A DNA stretch of 64,000 nucleotides from Adlercreutzia rubneri (GTDB lineage: Bacteria; Actinomycetota; Coriobacteriia; Coriobacteriales; Eggerthellaceae), in assembly GCF_009755265.1 (NCBI RefSeq), contig NZ_WPOO01000005.1, positions 1 to 64,000 of the forward strand, given 5' to 3'. The number at the start of each line of letters is the position of its first letter. Position 1 is the first letter of the stretch. A program made the translations under genes and the position numbers. Below are positions 17,066-25,856 of the stretch, piece by piece. The notes under the pieces are model-generated. The model was not told the origin of the DNA, searched no databases, and saw only the letters and a program-made list of their open reading frames with translations.

Positions 17066-17893
17066 TCATTCCTTTCGACCGGCGAAGGCACTGTGGCGTC
17101 CGCAGCGGCCTCCGCTTTTGCGATACGAGAAGTAAAGGTCGTCGCGGCAGGCGGTGCACTCCCCCGACGACGCGATGCGCGCCTCCGCGACACCGGCCTC
17201 GGCGAGACTGGCGCGCACGGCAGCTTCCAGATCCAGGTGATCGGCGCCGCGAGCGCACGAGGGCCCGAAGCGCTCGGCGAAGCGGCCGACGAGGTCGGGG
17301 ACGCACTCGTAGCACTCCGCGCCGATATGCGGGCCGATGTAGGCGTTGTACTCGGAAGGATCGGCGGCTCGCCCCGCACGAGCGTCGAGAGCCGCCAGCG
17401 CCTCAACGGCCTTGGCGGGGATGCCGGCGAGCGCTCCGCGCCAACCCGCATGGGCCACGGCGTAAGCCCCCGACGGGGACACGACGATAACCGGGGTACA
17501 GTCGGCGAAGCACAAAAGCGCCGTCACGTCCGGCACGGCCACGGCCACGCCGTCGGCGCCGGCGGCCCCGGCGCGCGTCACCTCCTCCCATGCGGCAGCC
17601 GCATCGTCGTCCAAGGCGAGCACGACATCGCCGTGCACCTGGTTGAGCGTCAGCAGCCGAGTACTCCCGAGGCCCGCGGCATCCAAGAGGAGCGCGCGGT
17701 TCTCAGCCACGGCCATCGGGTCGTCTTCCACGTGATCACCCAAGTTGAGACCGTCGTAGGGAGGCTCGCTCACCCCGCCCTGGCGGCGCGAGAAACCCAG
17801 GCGCACGCCGGTGGCCACGAACAGAGGCTCATCGGTTAAAAAGGAAAGGCCCGCTGACGGGCGGGCCTGCAATGTCGGCTTGGGAAGTGCCAT
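17066..17893 (-). CDS. pgeF: Peptidoglycan editing factor PgeF (YfiH/laccase-domain)
   Basis: A protein of up to 275 residues with the multicopper-like YfiH fold. Signatures are GFSRRQGGVSEPPYDGLNLG, LNQVHGD, CFADCTPV, VAHAGWRG (metal-site His), GPHIGAECYEC and a C-terminal FSYRKSGG..GRHSAF. PgeF removes wrongly incorporated amino acids from muropeptides, which fits this cell-wall cluster. The N-terminal end is doubtful: a terminator-like hairpin lies inside codons 9-19 and no ribosome binding site precedes ATG 17893. GTG at 17818 would give 250 residues and still keep every family motif. Confidence 0.88.
   Translation of the reverse strand: MALPKPTLQARPSAGLSFLTDEPLFVATGVRLGFSRRQGGVSEPPYDGLNLGDHVEDDPMAVAENRALLLDAAGLGSTRLLTLNQVHGDVVLALDDDAAAAWEEVTRAGAAGADGVAVAVPDVTALLCFADCTPVIVVSPSGAYAVAHAGWRGALAGIPAKAVEALAALDARAGRAADPSEYNAYIGPHIGAECYECVPDLVGRFAERFGPSCARGADHLDLEAAVRASLAEAGVAEARIASSGECTACRDDLYFSYRKSGGRCGRHSAFAGRKE
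17837..17868 (-). terminator. Terminator-like hairpin downstream of ftsZ, inside the 5' end of pgeF
   Basis: On the minus strand, AGGCCCGC-CCGTCA-GCGGGCCT is followed by TTCCTTTTT. It lies 50-80 bases after the ftsZ stop, where a terminator would be expected, yet within the longest pgeF reading frame. It may end or attenuate ftsZ transcripts. Confidence 0.7.
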
Positions 17894-17917
17894 GGGACTC
17901 GAACGTCGACCTCTCCC

Positions 17918-19039
17918 CTAGCGGGCGCGCTTCAGGAAGTCGGGGATGTAGTCCTCATCCGTGAAACGGCTCGTGGGCGCGGGGGCCGAGAAGGTGACCG
18001 GCGCCTGCTGGACCGGCTGGGAAGCCGGCTCGGTGGAGGCGAACAGGTCCTTGCGGGGGGCGAAGTCCATGGAGGACTGAGAGGCGCCCACCTTGAAGCC
18101 CGTGGCGATGACCGTGATGCGCACGGCGTCCTTCAGCTCCTCGTCGATGATCTGGCCGTAGATGATGTTGGCGTTCTCGTCGGCGCAGGCCTCCACCGTG
18201 CGGGCCGCCTCGGAGACCTCGGTCAGCGTGAGGTCCGGGCCGCCAGCGATGGAGAACAGCACGCGGGAGGCCCCGGCGATGGAGGACTCCAGCAAGCTGG
18301 AGGAGGTGGCCTGCTGGGCGGCATCGAGCGCACGGTTCTCGCCCGTGGAGATGCCAATGCCCATCATGGCCGTGCCGGCGTCCTTCATGACCGTGCGGAT
18401 GTCCGCGAAGTCGAGGTTGATGAGACCGGGGATGGTGATGAGGTCGGTAACGCCCTGGATGCCCTGGCGCAGGGTGTCGTCGCAGATGCGGAAGGCGTCG
18501 ATCATGGAAGTCTTCTTATCGACGATCTCGAGCAGGCGGTCGTTGGGGATGACGATGAGGGTGTCGACCTTCTGGGAGAGCAGATCGATGCCCTGATCGG
18601 CCTGATTGCGGCGAAGACGCCCCTCGAAGGAGAAGGGCTTGGTGACAACGCCCACGGTAAGGGCGCCGATCTCCTCGCGGGCGATTTCGGCCACGATGGG
18701 GGCCGCGCCGGTGCCCGTGCCGCCGCCCTCGCCAGCGGTGACGAAGACCATGTCGGCCTCGGCCAGAGCCTCGCGGATCTCCGCGCGGCTCTCCTCGGCG
18801 GCCTGACAGCCCACCTGGGGGTTGGCGCCGGCGCCGAGACCACGGGTCAGCTCCTCGCCGATGTGGATGGTCTTGTCGGCATCGGACATGAGAAGGGCCT
18901 GGCGGTCAGTGTTCACGGCGATGAACTCCACGCCGCGCACGCCGGCCTCCACCATGCGGTTCACGGCGTTCGTGCCGCCGCCGCCGACACCGACGACCTT
19001 GATGACGGCCAAATGTTCAGAGCCTGGAATGTTCGGCAT
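17918..19039 (-). CDS. ftsZ: Cell division GTPase FtsZ
   Basis: The tubulin-like GTPase that forms the Z ring. The 373-residue protein has VVGVGGGGTNAVNRM, the GTP signature AGEGGGTGTGAAP near residue 105 (Glu in place of Met, as in other actinobacteria), the T7 loop NLDFADIRTVM, and a short variable linker ending in the conserved C-terminal peptide DYIPDFLKRAR that binds SepF and other partners. ATG at 19039 is chosen because GGAGG lies about five bases upstream; a GTG four codons earlier would overlap that site. Separated from ftsQ by a repeat-rich gap, with its own promoter. Confidence 0.98.
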   Translation of the reverse strand: MPNIPGSEHLAVIKVVGVGGGGTNAVNRMVEAGVRGVEFIAVNTDRQALLMSDADKTIHIGEELTRGLGAGANPQVGCQAAEESRAEIREALAEADMVFVTAGEGGGTGTGAAPIVAEIAREEIGALTVGVVTKPFSFEGRLRRNQADQGIDLLSQKVDTLIVIPNDRLLEIVDKKTSMIDAFRICDDTLRQGIQGVTDLITIPGLINLDFADIRTVMKDAGTAMMGIGISTGENRALDAAQQATSSSLLESSIAGASRVLFSIAGGPDLTLTEVSEAARTVEACADENANIIYGQIIDEELKDAVRITVIATGFKVGASQSSMDFAPRKDLFASTEPASQPVQQAPVTFSAPAPTSRFTDEDYIPDFLKRAR

Positions 19040-19146
19040 TTCGTCCTCCACACCTGTTGCGTTTTACTGCTGCGTTTGTCTCGTTTCCGCGCGTCGTTGC
19101 TCGGGCGCGCCCTGCGGTCCGCCCAAAGGCGGCATTTATGCAGGAC

Positions 19147-19174
19147 ATTGTACACGATGCCCATTCGTTTGCAA
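19147..19174 (-). promoter_or_regulatory. Likely ftsZ promoter
   Basis: On the minus strand, TTGCAA (19174-19169), 16-base spacer, TACAAT (19152-19147), giving a transcript start near 19140 and a leader of about 100 bases before ftsZ. It lets ftsZ be transcribed apart from the upstream mur genes. Confidence 0.6.
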
Positions 19175-19226
19175 CGCAAATCACCGCCAAAGGAGCCTGC
19201 AGATACACGAATACGACAAGAAACCC

Positions 19227-19305
19227 ACCGCATCGCGCTTCGCAGGGCGGCAAAGCGGGCAACCGCGCCGTGCTTCGCAGGGCTCCGAAGCGAGCGACCG
19301 CATCG
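19227..19305. repeat. Short tandem repeat, 35-base period
   Basis: Two and a bit imperfect copies: ACCGCATCG, ACCGCGCCG and ACCGCATCG recur at 35-base steps, and GCTTCGCAGGGC occurs at 19237 and 19272. No coding potential fits. Confidence 0.55.
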
Positions 19306-19329
19306 TTTTCTCGCTTCCTGGGAAAACTC

Positions 19330-19529
19330 TCGGTCGGCGAACCTCCCCGTTTTTGCAGCAAATCGCGAGTTATAAGCGTCTCGATGCGGGAGAGAAGGCC
19401 CGCAGAAGTTTCCATATTTGCAAAACCCCAGGTCGTGAGCATTGGCTGCGGGGGTTTCAAAAAGTTCCGCACCCCCTAGACGCTTACAACTCGCGATTTG
19501 CTGCAAAAACGGGGGTGTTCGCCGACCGA
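19330..19529. repeat. Large inverted repeat (MITE-like) between ftsQ and ftsZ
   Basis: Two 52-base arms, 19330-19381 and 19478-19529, are complementary at 49 of 52 positions and enclose 96 bases. The arms read TCGGTCGGCGAACC on the left outside and AGACGCTTA at the inner right boundary. There is no open frame or transposase. A non-autonomous mobile element or long RNA hairpin is the simplest reading. Together with the tandem repeat and a REP-like arm it fills the 660-base gap where many bacteria carry ftsA. Confidence 0.8.
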
Positions 19530-19563
19530 AGACCGCGACACCTGCTCGGTAGACGCGGTTGGG

Positions 19564-19583
19564 AGGGGCGACCAAGGTCGCCC
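19564..19583. repeat. REP-like palindrome GGGGCGACC-AA-GGTCGCCCC
   Basis: A perfect 9-base-arm palindrome followed by CTACGGG. The same arm style (GGGCGACC..GGTCGCCC plus CTACGG) appears in the larger element at 50892-50993, so this is probably a partial copy of the same repeat family. Confidence 0.55.
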
Positions 19584-19699
19584 CCTACGGGAAAGATCGC
19601 TCACGGTTTCGCCCGAGGAAGTCAGGGAGAAGCCAACCGGTGCCTGTCGGGCGCGCAGCGTCGGCAGGGACGTTCGTCCCGTAGGGCGAGCGAAACCTC

Positions 19700-20812
19700 C
19701 TAGACGGCGCGCCAGGTGGGGCGGTCGGGGACGCGGACGTTGATGTAGGAGACTTTGCCGGGGTTGTCGGCCATGATCTGCAGGACGATGCGTTCCTTGT
19801 CGCGGATATCCTCGGCGGTGCCGAAGGCGATCTCGATGCCGTTGTCCAAGGTCAGGCACGTGGAGGCGGCGTCGGTGGCCGTCACCGTCTTTACCTGCTC
19901 GGCAAGTTCCGTGGAAAGGCCGTCCAGGATGGCCAGGGCGTTGTTCACGTTGCCGTCGGCGCAGTAGGTGCCCACCTCGGGCGTGAGGCCGAAAGGCACG
20001 CCGGTGATATGCAGCACCCGGTCGGCGTCCTCGTAGATCTGCGGAGAAATGGTGGCACCAAGTTCGGAATCGCGGGCGGGAATCTCCATGAGCCACATGC
20101 CGTCGGAGGCGATGGCCCACATCTGGGTGACCTTCGCGTTGTCGGCCGCCACTTCCACGATGGCGGCGATCTCGCGCTCGGTGACGTTGATCTCCAGCGT
20201 ATCGGGGAAGATGCGGTTCACGGACACGTCGGCGACCCAGGCGTCGCGGTCGACGCTGTTGGCCACCGAAGACGTGTCCACGTTCAGAAGCGTCGTACCC
20301 TGAGGCACGGCGGCGAGGATGGCCATCTCGTCGTTGGTGAGGTGGTCGGCGCCGTTGACCTTCACCGACGTGATGGCGAAGGCCCCGCTGAAATAGAGGG
20401 CCGCATAGGTGATGCCCAGCACGCAGACGAGCACAAGCGCCACGATAAAGGCTTTGAAGGCGCCGGAGCGCTTCGGGCGGGCGATGGCCCGGGCCGCCGG
20501 CGCGCGGCGGTCGCCACGAGACGCGGGCAAGTCCCCCAGGCGCACCGATGTCGTCACCGTGCGGGGCGCGGGGCGCGCGCCCGAGGCGCGACCGCCGGCA
20601 GAGCGGCCGGCCGCCGAAGATGCCGCCGAGCCGAAATGTGCGCGCGAGGTCGGGCGCACGGACGGGGCAGGTCGGGACGAAGCCGGGCGCATCGGGGCCG
20701 ACGCGGGGCGCCGCGACGGCGAGGCGCTGCGCGAAACGCCTCCGCGCGCACTCCCCCGCGAGGTGGAGCCCCGGGGAACCGAGACGTTGCGGTTGCTCGA
20801 TCTCCTAGCCAC
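19700..20812 (-). CDS. ftsQ: Cell division protein FtsQ
   Basis: A 370-residue bitopic divisome protein. Residues 1-115 are an Arg/Ser/Ala-rich, low-complexity cytoplasmic tail. One membrane span follows (IVALVLVCVLGITYAALYF), then the POTRA domain beginning ITSVKVNGADHLTNDEM and the FtsQ beta domain. Start: GTG at 20812, whose GTGGCTAG overlaps the murB stop codon, with AGGA eight bases upstream, so translation is coupled to murB. FtsQ links cytoplasmic and septal division proteins through FtsL and FtsB-type partners. The extended tail is unusual in length and shared in style with other divisome members here. Confidence 0.9.
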   Translation of the reverse strand: MARRSSNRNVSVPRGSTSRGSARGGVSRSASPSRRPASAPMRPASSRPAPSVRPTSRAHFGSAASSAAGRSAGGRASGARPAPRTVTTSVRLGDLPASRGDRRAPAARAIARPKRSGAFKAFIVALVLVCVLGITYAALYFSGAFAITSVKVNGADHLTNDEMAILAAVPQGTTLLNVDTSSVANSVDRDAWVADVSVNRIFPDTLEINVTEREIAAIVEVAADNAKVTQMWAIASDGMWLMEIPARDSELGATISPQIYEDADRVLHITGVPFGLTPEVGTYCADGNVNNALAILDGLSTELAEQVKTVTATDAASTCLTLDNGIEIAFGTAEDIRDKERIVLQIMADNPGKVSYINVRVPDRPTWRAV

Positions 20813-21956
20813 GGCGACCGTCCTCGTCGCGCCCCTCGCCTGTGGAAAGCGCGCCAACCTCGCCAGCAGTCTCGCCAGCGGCCGCGTCAGCGGAAGGCGT
20901 GCCGCGCTCGCCGGTAGAAGGCGCGGAGCCCGCCGTAGAGGCAACGCTCGCGCCCGTGCCAGCAGACGTGCCGCCAGCGGCACCGCGCGCGCACTCGTCG
21001 CCAAATGCCTCGTCGGCACCGCGCGCACTCGGGAAATCTTCGTCGAAGCCCAGCATGCGCACCTCGGGCACAAGCTCGACGCCGGTGCTCTCAAGCACGG
21101 CGGCGCGCACCTGTTCCATGAGCGCGCGCACGTCGGCGGCCGTGGCGCCACCGCGGTTCACTATGAAGTTGCCGTGCAGCTCGGACACTTTCGCACCGCC
21201 CACCTCGGCGCCCTTGCATCCCGCCCCCTCGATGAGGCGCCCGGCCGATCCCCCCTCGGGGTTCTTGAACACGCTGCCGCAGGTGGGCTCGGAAAGCGGC
21301 TGGCAGCCCTTGCGCCGGGCGAGGTTGCCCTCCATCTTGTCGCGCACCCGATAGGGATCGGCGGCCTCGGCGGCCAGCTCGCATTCCAGAATCACCTCGT
21401 CCGCCGCAAAGGAACTCGCGCGGTAGCCCCAGGAGATCTCGTCGCCGCGTCGTCGGGCCAGGCCGCGCCCGGGCCGGTAGGTGGTGACGGAGACGACGCG
21501 CTGGCCTATCCACTCGTCAGCCGTGCCGGCGTTCATGCGCAGGGCGCCGCCCACGGTACCCGGAGTACCAACGGCGAACTCGAAACCGCCGATAGCGCGC
21601 TTGAAGGCCTCCTGCACCACTGCAGAGAGCGAGGCGCCCGCGCCCACGATAAAGCGGTCATCATCGAAGCGCAGGGTGCGGAAGTCGCGGCCGAGCACAA
21701 TGGCCACGCCGGCGAATCCCGCATCGGCCACGAGCACATTGGAGCCGCGGCCGAGCACGACCCAAGGCGTGCCCTCGGCCGCGCAGACGTCCACCAGCCC
21801 CGTGAGCGCCCCCACGGAATTCGCGCGCACGAAGAAGCGCGCCGGGCCTCCGATGCGGTAGGTGGTGTGGCGACTTAAGGGCTCGTGGGCGTAGACGTCG
21901 CCGTCGAAGCGGTCGTCCACAAGCAGCGATTGCACGGGCGAGGCGTGACGGGCCAT
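20805..21956 (-). CDS. murB: UDP-N-acetylenolpyruvoylglucosamine reductase
   Basis: NADPH- and FAD-dependent reduction of UDP-GlcNAc-enolpyruvate to UDP-MurNAc. The protein has TTYRIGGPARFFVRA, VLGRGSNVLVAD, VGTPGTVGGALRMNAG, WGYRASSF and the catalytic CGSVFKNPEGGSAGRLIEGAG, ending the enzyme proper at LVPEVRMLGF near residue 305. The remaining 75 or so residues are a Gly/Ala/Ser/Thr-rich tail without known function, unusual for MurB. The frame overlaps the start of ftsQ. Confidence 0.95.
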   Translation of the reverse strand: MARHASPVQSLLVDDRFDGDVYAHEPLSRHTTYRIGGPARFFVRANSVGALTGLVDVCAAEGTPWVVLGRGSNVLVADAGFAGVAIVLGRDFRTLRFDDDRFIVGAGASLSAVVQEAFKRAIGGFEFAVGTPGTVGGALRMNAGTADEWIGQRVVSVTTYRPGRGLARRRGDEISWGYRASSFAADEVILECELAAEAADPYRVRDKMEGNLARRKGCQPLSEPTCGSVFKNPEGGSAGRLIEGAGCKGAEVGGAKVSELHGNFIVNRGGATAADVRALMEQVRAAVLESTGVELVPEVRMLGFDEDFPSARGADEAFGDECARGAAGGTSAGTGASVASTAGSAPSTGERGTPSADAAAGETAGEVGALSTGEGRDEDGRRG

Positions 21957-21965
21957 GGGGCTCCC

Positions 21966-23354
21966 TTAGCGGCCCAGCTCGTCCACAAGCTGTGGCGCGA
22001 TGGCGGTCACGTCCCCCGCGCCCATGGTGATGACGAGGTCACCGGGCTCGGCCACTTCCAGCATATGGGGCACCGTGTCGATGCGGCGCGGCACGAAGAC
22101 GGCATGGGGATGCCCATGGTCGGTGACCACGTTCAAGAAGGTCTTGCCGGTAACGCCCGGCACCGGCGCCTCGCCGGCGGAGTACACGTCCATGAAGGTG
22201 ACGGTGTCCGCTTCGTCGAAGGCGCTGCCGAACTCGTCGCGCATGATATCGGTGAACAGGGCGACGCGGGAATAGCGGTGCGGCTGGAACAGCACGTGCA
22301 CACGGTTGAAATCCAGGGCCTTGGCCGCCTTGATGGTGGCGGCGATCTCCGTGGGGTGATGGGCGTAGTCGTCCACCACCGTGACCCCGCCGGCCTCGCC
22401 GATAAGGTCGAAGCGGCGACGAACGCCGGCGAACTCCTGCAGCTTCTCGGCCGCCAGATCGACATCGAGGCCCAGAAGCGAGATGAGCGTCAGCACCGCG
22501 GCACCATTGGAGACGTTGTGCAGGCCCGGGTTCTGCTTGATGCGGCTGGCCACCACGCGCCCGTCGGGTAGCCGCAGGGTGAAGCGGGTGCCCACGCCCT
22601 GGGCCTCCGTGGCCAGGATGCGGGCGTCGCAGTCCTCGGAAAAGCCGTAGGTGGTCACGGTGCGCCCGGTGCCGCGGGCCACTTCCACCAATTTCGGGTC
22701 ATCGCCGCACACGACGATGGGACCGCCCTCTCGCACCCCGGAGAGGAACGCGGCGAACTGGGCGTAAATCTCCTCGAGTCCCTCGTAGTGGTCCAGGTGA
22801 TCCGCCTCGATGTTCGTGACGATGGCCGCCGCCGGGGAGAGGTAGGTGAAGGACTTGTCGGACTCGTCGGCCTCCACCACGTAGGAGCGGCCGCGCCCGG
22901 AATGGGCGTTGGTGCCGTAGGCCCGCACGATGCCGCCGATGAGGAAGGTGGGATCGTAGCCCATGGCGTCCAGCGTGCTGGCGAGCATGGAAGAGGTCGT
23001 CGTCTTCCCATGGGTGCCCGCCACGGCCAGCGTGTCCAGATCGCGCCCGAGGCGAGCGAGCATCTGGGCGCGGTGCACGATGGGAAGGTTGCGCCGGCGC
23101 GCCTCGATGAGCTCGGGGTTGTTCTCCAGGATGGCCGTGGAGACGACCACCGTCACGTCGCCGTCGGGGATGTTCGCGCCGTCCTGGCCGATGAACACGG
23201 TGACCCCCGCATCGCGCAGCTGCTTGGTGTAGCGGCTCTCCTTGATGTCCGAGCCCGACACGGCCATGCCCTGGTCGTGGGCGACCCGGGCGATACCGCT
23301 CATGCCAACGCCGCCGACCCCGATAAAGTGAAGCTGCTCTTGTTCGCTATTCAC
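21966..23354 (-). CDS. murC: UDP-N-acetylmuramate--L-alanine ligase
   Basis: Adds L-Ala to UDP-MurNAc using ATP. The 462-residue enzyme has HFIGVGGVGMSGIA (Rossmann-like N domain), the P-loop VAGTHGKTTTSSMLAS, VEADESDKSF, NIEADHLDHY and the C-terminal DDYAHHPTEI with HRYSRV. Full length for the family. It lies directly between murG and murB with only short gaps, in the usual cluster order. Confidence 0.96.
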   Translation of the reverse strand: MNSEQEQLHFIGVGGVGMSGIARVAHDQGMAVSGSDIKESRYTKQLRDAGVTVFIGQDGANIPDGDVTVVVSTAILENNPELIEARRRNLPIVHRAQMLARLGRDLDTLAVAGTHGKTTTSSMLASTLDAMGYDPTFLIGGIVRAYGTNAHSGRGRSYVVEADESDKSFTYLSPAAAIVTNIEADHLDHYEGLEEIYAQFAAFLSGVREGGPIVVCGDDPKLVEVARGTGRTVTTYGFSEDCDARILATEAQGVGTRFTLRLPDGRVVASRIKQNPGLHNVSNGAAVLTLISLLGLDVDLAAEKLQEFAGVRRRFDLIGEAGGVTVVDDYAHHPTEIAATIKAAKALDFNRVHVLFQPHRYSRVALFTDIMRDEFGSAFDEADTVTFMDVYSAGEAPVPGVTGKTFLNVVTDHGHPHAVFVPRRIDTVPHMLEVAEPGDLVITMGAGDVTAIAPQLVDELGR

Positions 23355-23400
23355 GTCGCCTCGCCTTTCGTCCTCGTTGCAATCCCGCTATTGTAAAGCA

Positions 23401-24501
23401 TCAGCGCGCCGTGGCGACGCCGACCACAACATCTGCCAAGGCGGCCGCCGCCTCGCCGGTCTTCTGGGCCCGGGCCGCCGCGACCATGCCCTCGCGCACC
23501 GACGCGTCGTCGATGAGCGCGAAGAGCTTGGCTTTGAACTCGTCGCTTCCCAGCTCGTCGTCGGGCATCATGAACGCGGCGCCCGATTCCACCCACGCGC
23601 GGGCGTTGGTGGTCTGATGGTCCGCCGTGGCGAAGGGATAGGGCACGAGCAGGGCCGGAATGGCCAGCGCGGAAATCTCCGCAAGCGAGGTGGCCCCGGC
23701 GCGCGACACGATGGCGTCGGCCGCGGCCAAAGTCTCCCCCATGCGATCCTGGTAGCCCAGAAGGTGCCAGCGGCGCGCCTCGTCATCCGTGAGCGCCAGC
23801 GCCTCGGTCACCGCATCCAGCTCCTTGGGGCCCGTGATGTGCACGATGTGCAGATTCGGGCGCGCGAGCAGCTCGTCTTTCAGGGCGACGACGGCCTCGT
23901 TGATGTGGCGCGCGCCCAAAGACCCGCCGAAGACGAGCAGCATGAAATCATCCTCGGCAAGGTCGAACATCGCCCGGCCCGCGGCGCGATCGGCCTCGAT
24001 GACCGAACGGCGCACGGGATTGCCCGTCACGGTGACCGGCGCGGCCGCGCCCAGGCTCTCCGCCGAGCACTCGTAGGTCACGCAGACGGCGTCAGCCCGC
24101 CGGGCCAGATACTTGTTTGCCATACCCGCCACGGAATTCTGCTCGTGCAGCACCACGGGCACGCCGGTCTTCTCGGCCGCTCGGGCCACGGGAATGCACA
24201 CGTACCCGCCAAAACCCACGACGACGTCGGGCTTGATGTCGGCAAACCACTTTTTCGCCTTGCCCGTGGAGGCGGCGATCTTCGCCACGCCCTTCGCGAG
24301 GGAGGCCGGATGCGATCGGTCGAACCCTGAGGCCTCGAAGGCCGTGAACGGGATGCCGGCGGCGGGCACGAGGCGCGACTCCACCCCGCCGGGGGTGCCG
24401 GCGAAGCGCACGTCCCAGCCGCGGCTTACCAGCTCGTCGGCCAGAGCGAGGGCGGGGTTGATATGCCCGGCGGTGCCTCCGCCGGAAAGAACGGCCAGCA
24501 T
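23401..24501 (-). CDS. murG: UDP-GlcNAc:undecaprenyl-PP-MurNAc-pentapeptide transferase
   Basis: Makes lipid II from lipid I at the inner face of the membrane. The 366-residue GT-B glycosyltransferase starts MLAVLSGGGTAGHINPALAL, has FGGYVCIPVARAA, LHEQNSVAGMAN, FGGSLGARHIN and SRAGATSLAEI in the UDP-GlcNAc site. ATG at 24501 is chosen because AGGAGG lies seven bases upstream, although the frame stays open further. Follows ftsW by four bases. Confidence 0.96.
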   Translation of the reverse strand: MLAVLSGGGTAGHINPALALADELVSRGWDVRFAGTPGGVESRLVPAAGIPFTAFEASGFDRSHPASLAKGVAKIAASTGKAKKWFADIKPDVVVGFGGYVCIPVARAAEKTGVPVVLHEQNSVAGMANKYLARRADAVCVTYECSAESLGAAAPVTVTGNPVRRSVIEADRAAGRAMFDLAEDDFMLLVFGGSLGARHINEAVVALKDELLARPNLHIVHITGPKELDAVTEALALTDDEARRWHLLGYQDRMGETLAAADAIVSRAGATSLAEISALAIPALLVPYPFATADHQTTNARAWVESGAAFMMPDDELGSDEFKAKLFALIDDASVREGMVAAARAQKTGEAAAALADVVVGVATAR

Positions 24502-24505
24502 GAGC

Positions 24506-25852
24506 TTACCTCCTGTAATTGGAACGGTTAGATGGGCGCGCGGAGCGGGATCGGGCCGAAGCATCGATGCGACCGGATCCGCTACGACTCGAGGCGCCCG
24601 CGGAACGCGAGCGCAAAGACTCCCCCGACCGCGTTCGGCCCGACGGCGCAGGGGGCGCCGGCTCCCGGCGCACGAGGCGCAGATCGGCCCGGCGCTGCTC
24701 GTAGACGGACGGGGCGGCCGGCGCCGCGGACACGGAGAGCACGAGCCCCACCAAGATGAACGAGGCGATCATAGACGTGCCGCCCGAGGAGATGAAGGGC
24801 AGCGGCTTTCCCGTCGTGGGAAACACGCCGATGACGCAGGCGATGTTCAGAAACGCCTGGAACACGAGCATCACCGTGGCACCGCCGGCGATCATGGCAC
24901 CGATGTCGTCGGCCGCCCGCTCGGCGATGGCGAGCCCCGCATACAGCACGCAAAAGAACAGCCCGATGACGAAGAGCGCCCCCACAAGCCCCAGCTCCTC
25001 GCCGATGACGGCGAAGATGAAGTCGCTCTCCGAGGCGAACAGGTACTGGAACTTCTCATGGGAATTGCCGAGCCCCACGCCGAAGATACCGCCCTCGGCC
25101 AGCGCGTAGTAGGAGCGGATGATGTTGTAGCCGGTGCCGTAGCCGCCCTCCCCGTCGTTCCACGGATCCATGAACACGAGGCGGTCGGAACGGTAGCCGG
25201 TGCCGAAGATGGCCACGAGACCGCCGAGCACGGCCACGCCCAGACAGGCGAAGATGACCCGGCGCGATACCCCGCCCATCCACATGACGGCGAGAATGCC
25301 CACGAAGCAGATGGCCGTAGTACCCAAATCGGACTGGGTGCGGTACATGAGCGCGATGGGGGCGATGATGAAGATGAGCGCGCGCACCATGGTGGCCCGG
25401 CTCTCCACGAGCCCCGCCCGCCAATCGACGACGAGGCGCACGGCCACCAGGATGAAGGCGATCTTGCAGAACTCCGAGGGCTGCAGCCCGACAGGCCCGA
25501 TATAGAGCCAGCGCTGGGCGCCGTAATGGTCGGTGCCAGCGAGCCACACGGCGAAGATGAGCGCCACGGCCACGGCCCACACGGCCCATACAATCGGCCC
25601 CACCCAGAAGCGGTAGGGCACGACTTTCCACAAGAAGAGGGCGCAGGCCGCGCCAAAAGCCACATATAGGAGCTGGTCGGTGAAGAAGTCCGTCGCCGGC
25701 TTGCCGGCATCCAGCGCCTTCACCATGGAGGCGGAATACACCATGACGAGCCCCACCAGCACAAGCGCCAGCACACACAGAAGCAGCAGAACGCGAGGCC
25801 CCTGACTGGAGGGGCCCGCGGACGTCTCGCTATGTCGGGAGGAGCGGCTCAA
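24506..25852 (-). CDS. ftsW: Septal lipid II polymerase FtsW
   Basis: SEDS-family glycosyltransferase that polymerises septal glycan with its class B PBP partner. The 448-residue protein has about ten membrane spans, LQPSEFCKIAFILVAVRLV, YRTQSDLGT, GLGNSHEKFQYLF..ESDFIFAVIGEELGL (catalytic Asp region) and LPFISSGGTSM. A C-terminal tail of about 80 residues is very rich in Arg and Ser and would lie in the cytoplasm. The start is probably TTG at 25852, five bases from the murD stop; no ATG fits, so the start is less certain than the gene. Confidence 0.92.
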   Translation of the reverse strand: MSRSSRHSETSAGPSSQGPRVLLLLCVLALVLVGLVMVYSASMVKALDAGKPATDFFTDQLLYVAFGAACALFLWKVVPYRFWVGPIVWAVWAVAVALIFAVWLAGTDHYGAQRWLYIGPVGLQPSEFCKIAFILVAVRLVVDWRAGLVESRATMVRALIFIIAPIALMYRTQSDLGTTAICFVGILAVMWMGGVSRRVIFACLGVAVLGGLVAIFGTGYRSDRLVFMDPWNDGEGGYGTGYNIIRSYYALAEGGIFGVGLGNSHEKFQYLFASESDFIFAVIGEELGLVGALFVIGLFFCVLYAGLAIAERAADDIGAMIAGGATVMLVFQAFLNIACVIGVFPTTGKPLPFISSGGTSMIASFILVGLVLSVSAAPAAPSVYEQRRADLRLVRREPAPPAPSGRTRSGESLRSRSAGASSRSGSGRIDASARSRSARPSNRSNYRR

Positions 25853-25856
25853 AGGC

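Noticed and set aside
19227..19305. Possible CRISPR array
   Set aside because: Only two to three degenerate 35-base copies without spacers of constant length and no cas genes nearby.
18961..19580. Open frames in the ftsQ-ftsZ gap
   Set aside because: They run through the inverted and tandem repeats, lack ribosome binding sites and show no protein motif.
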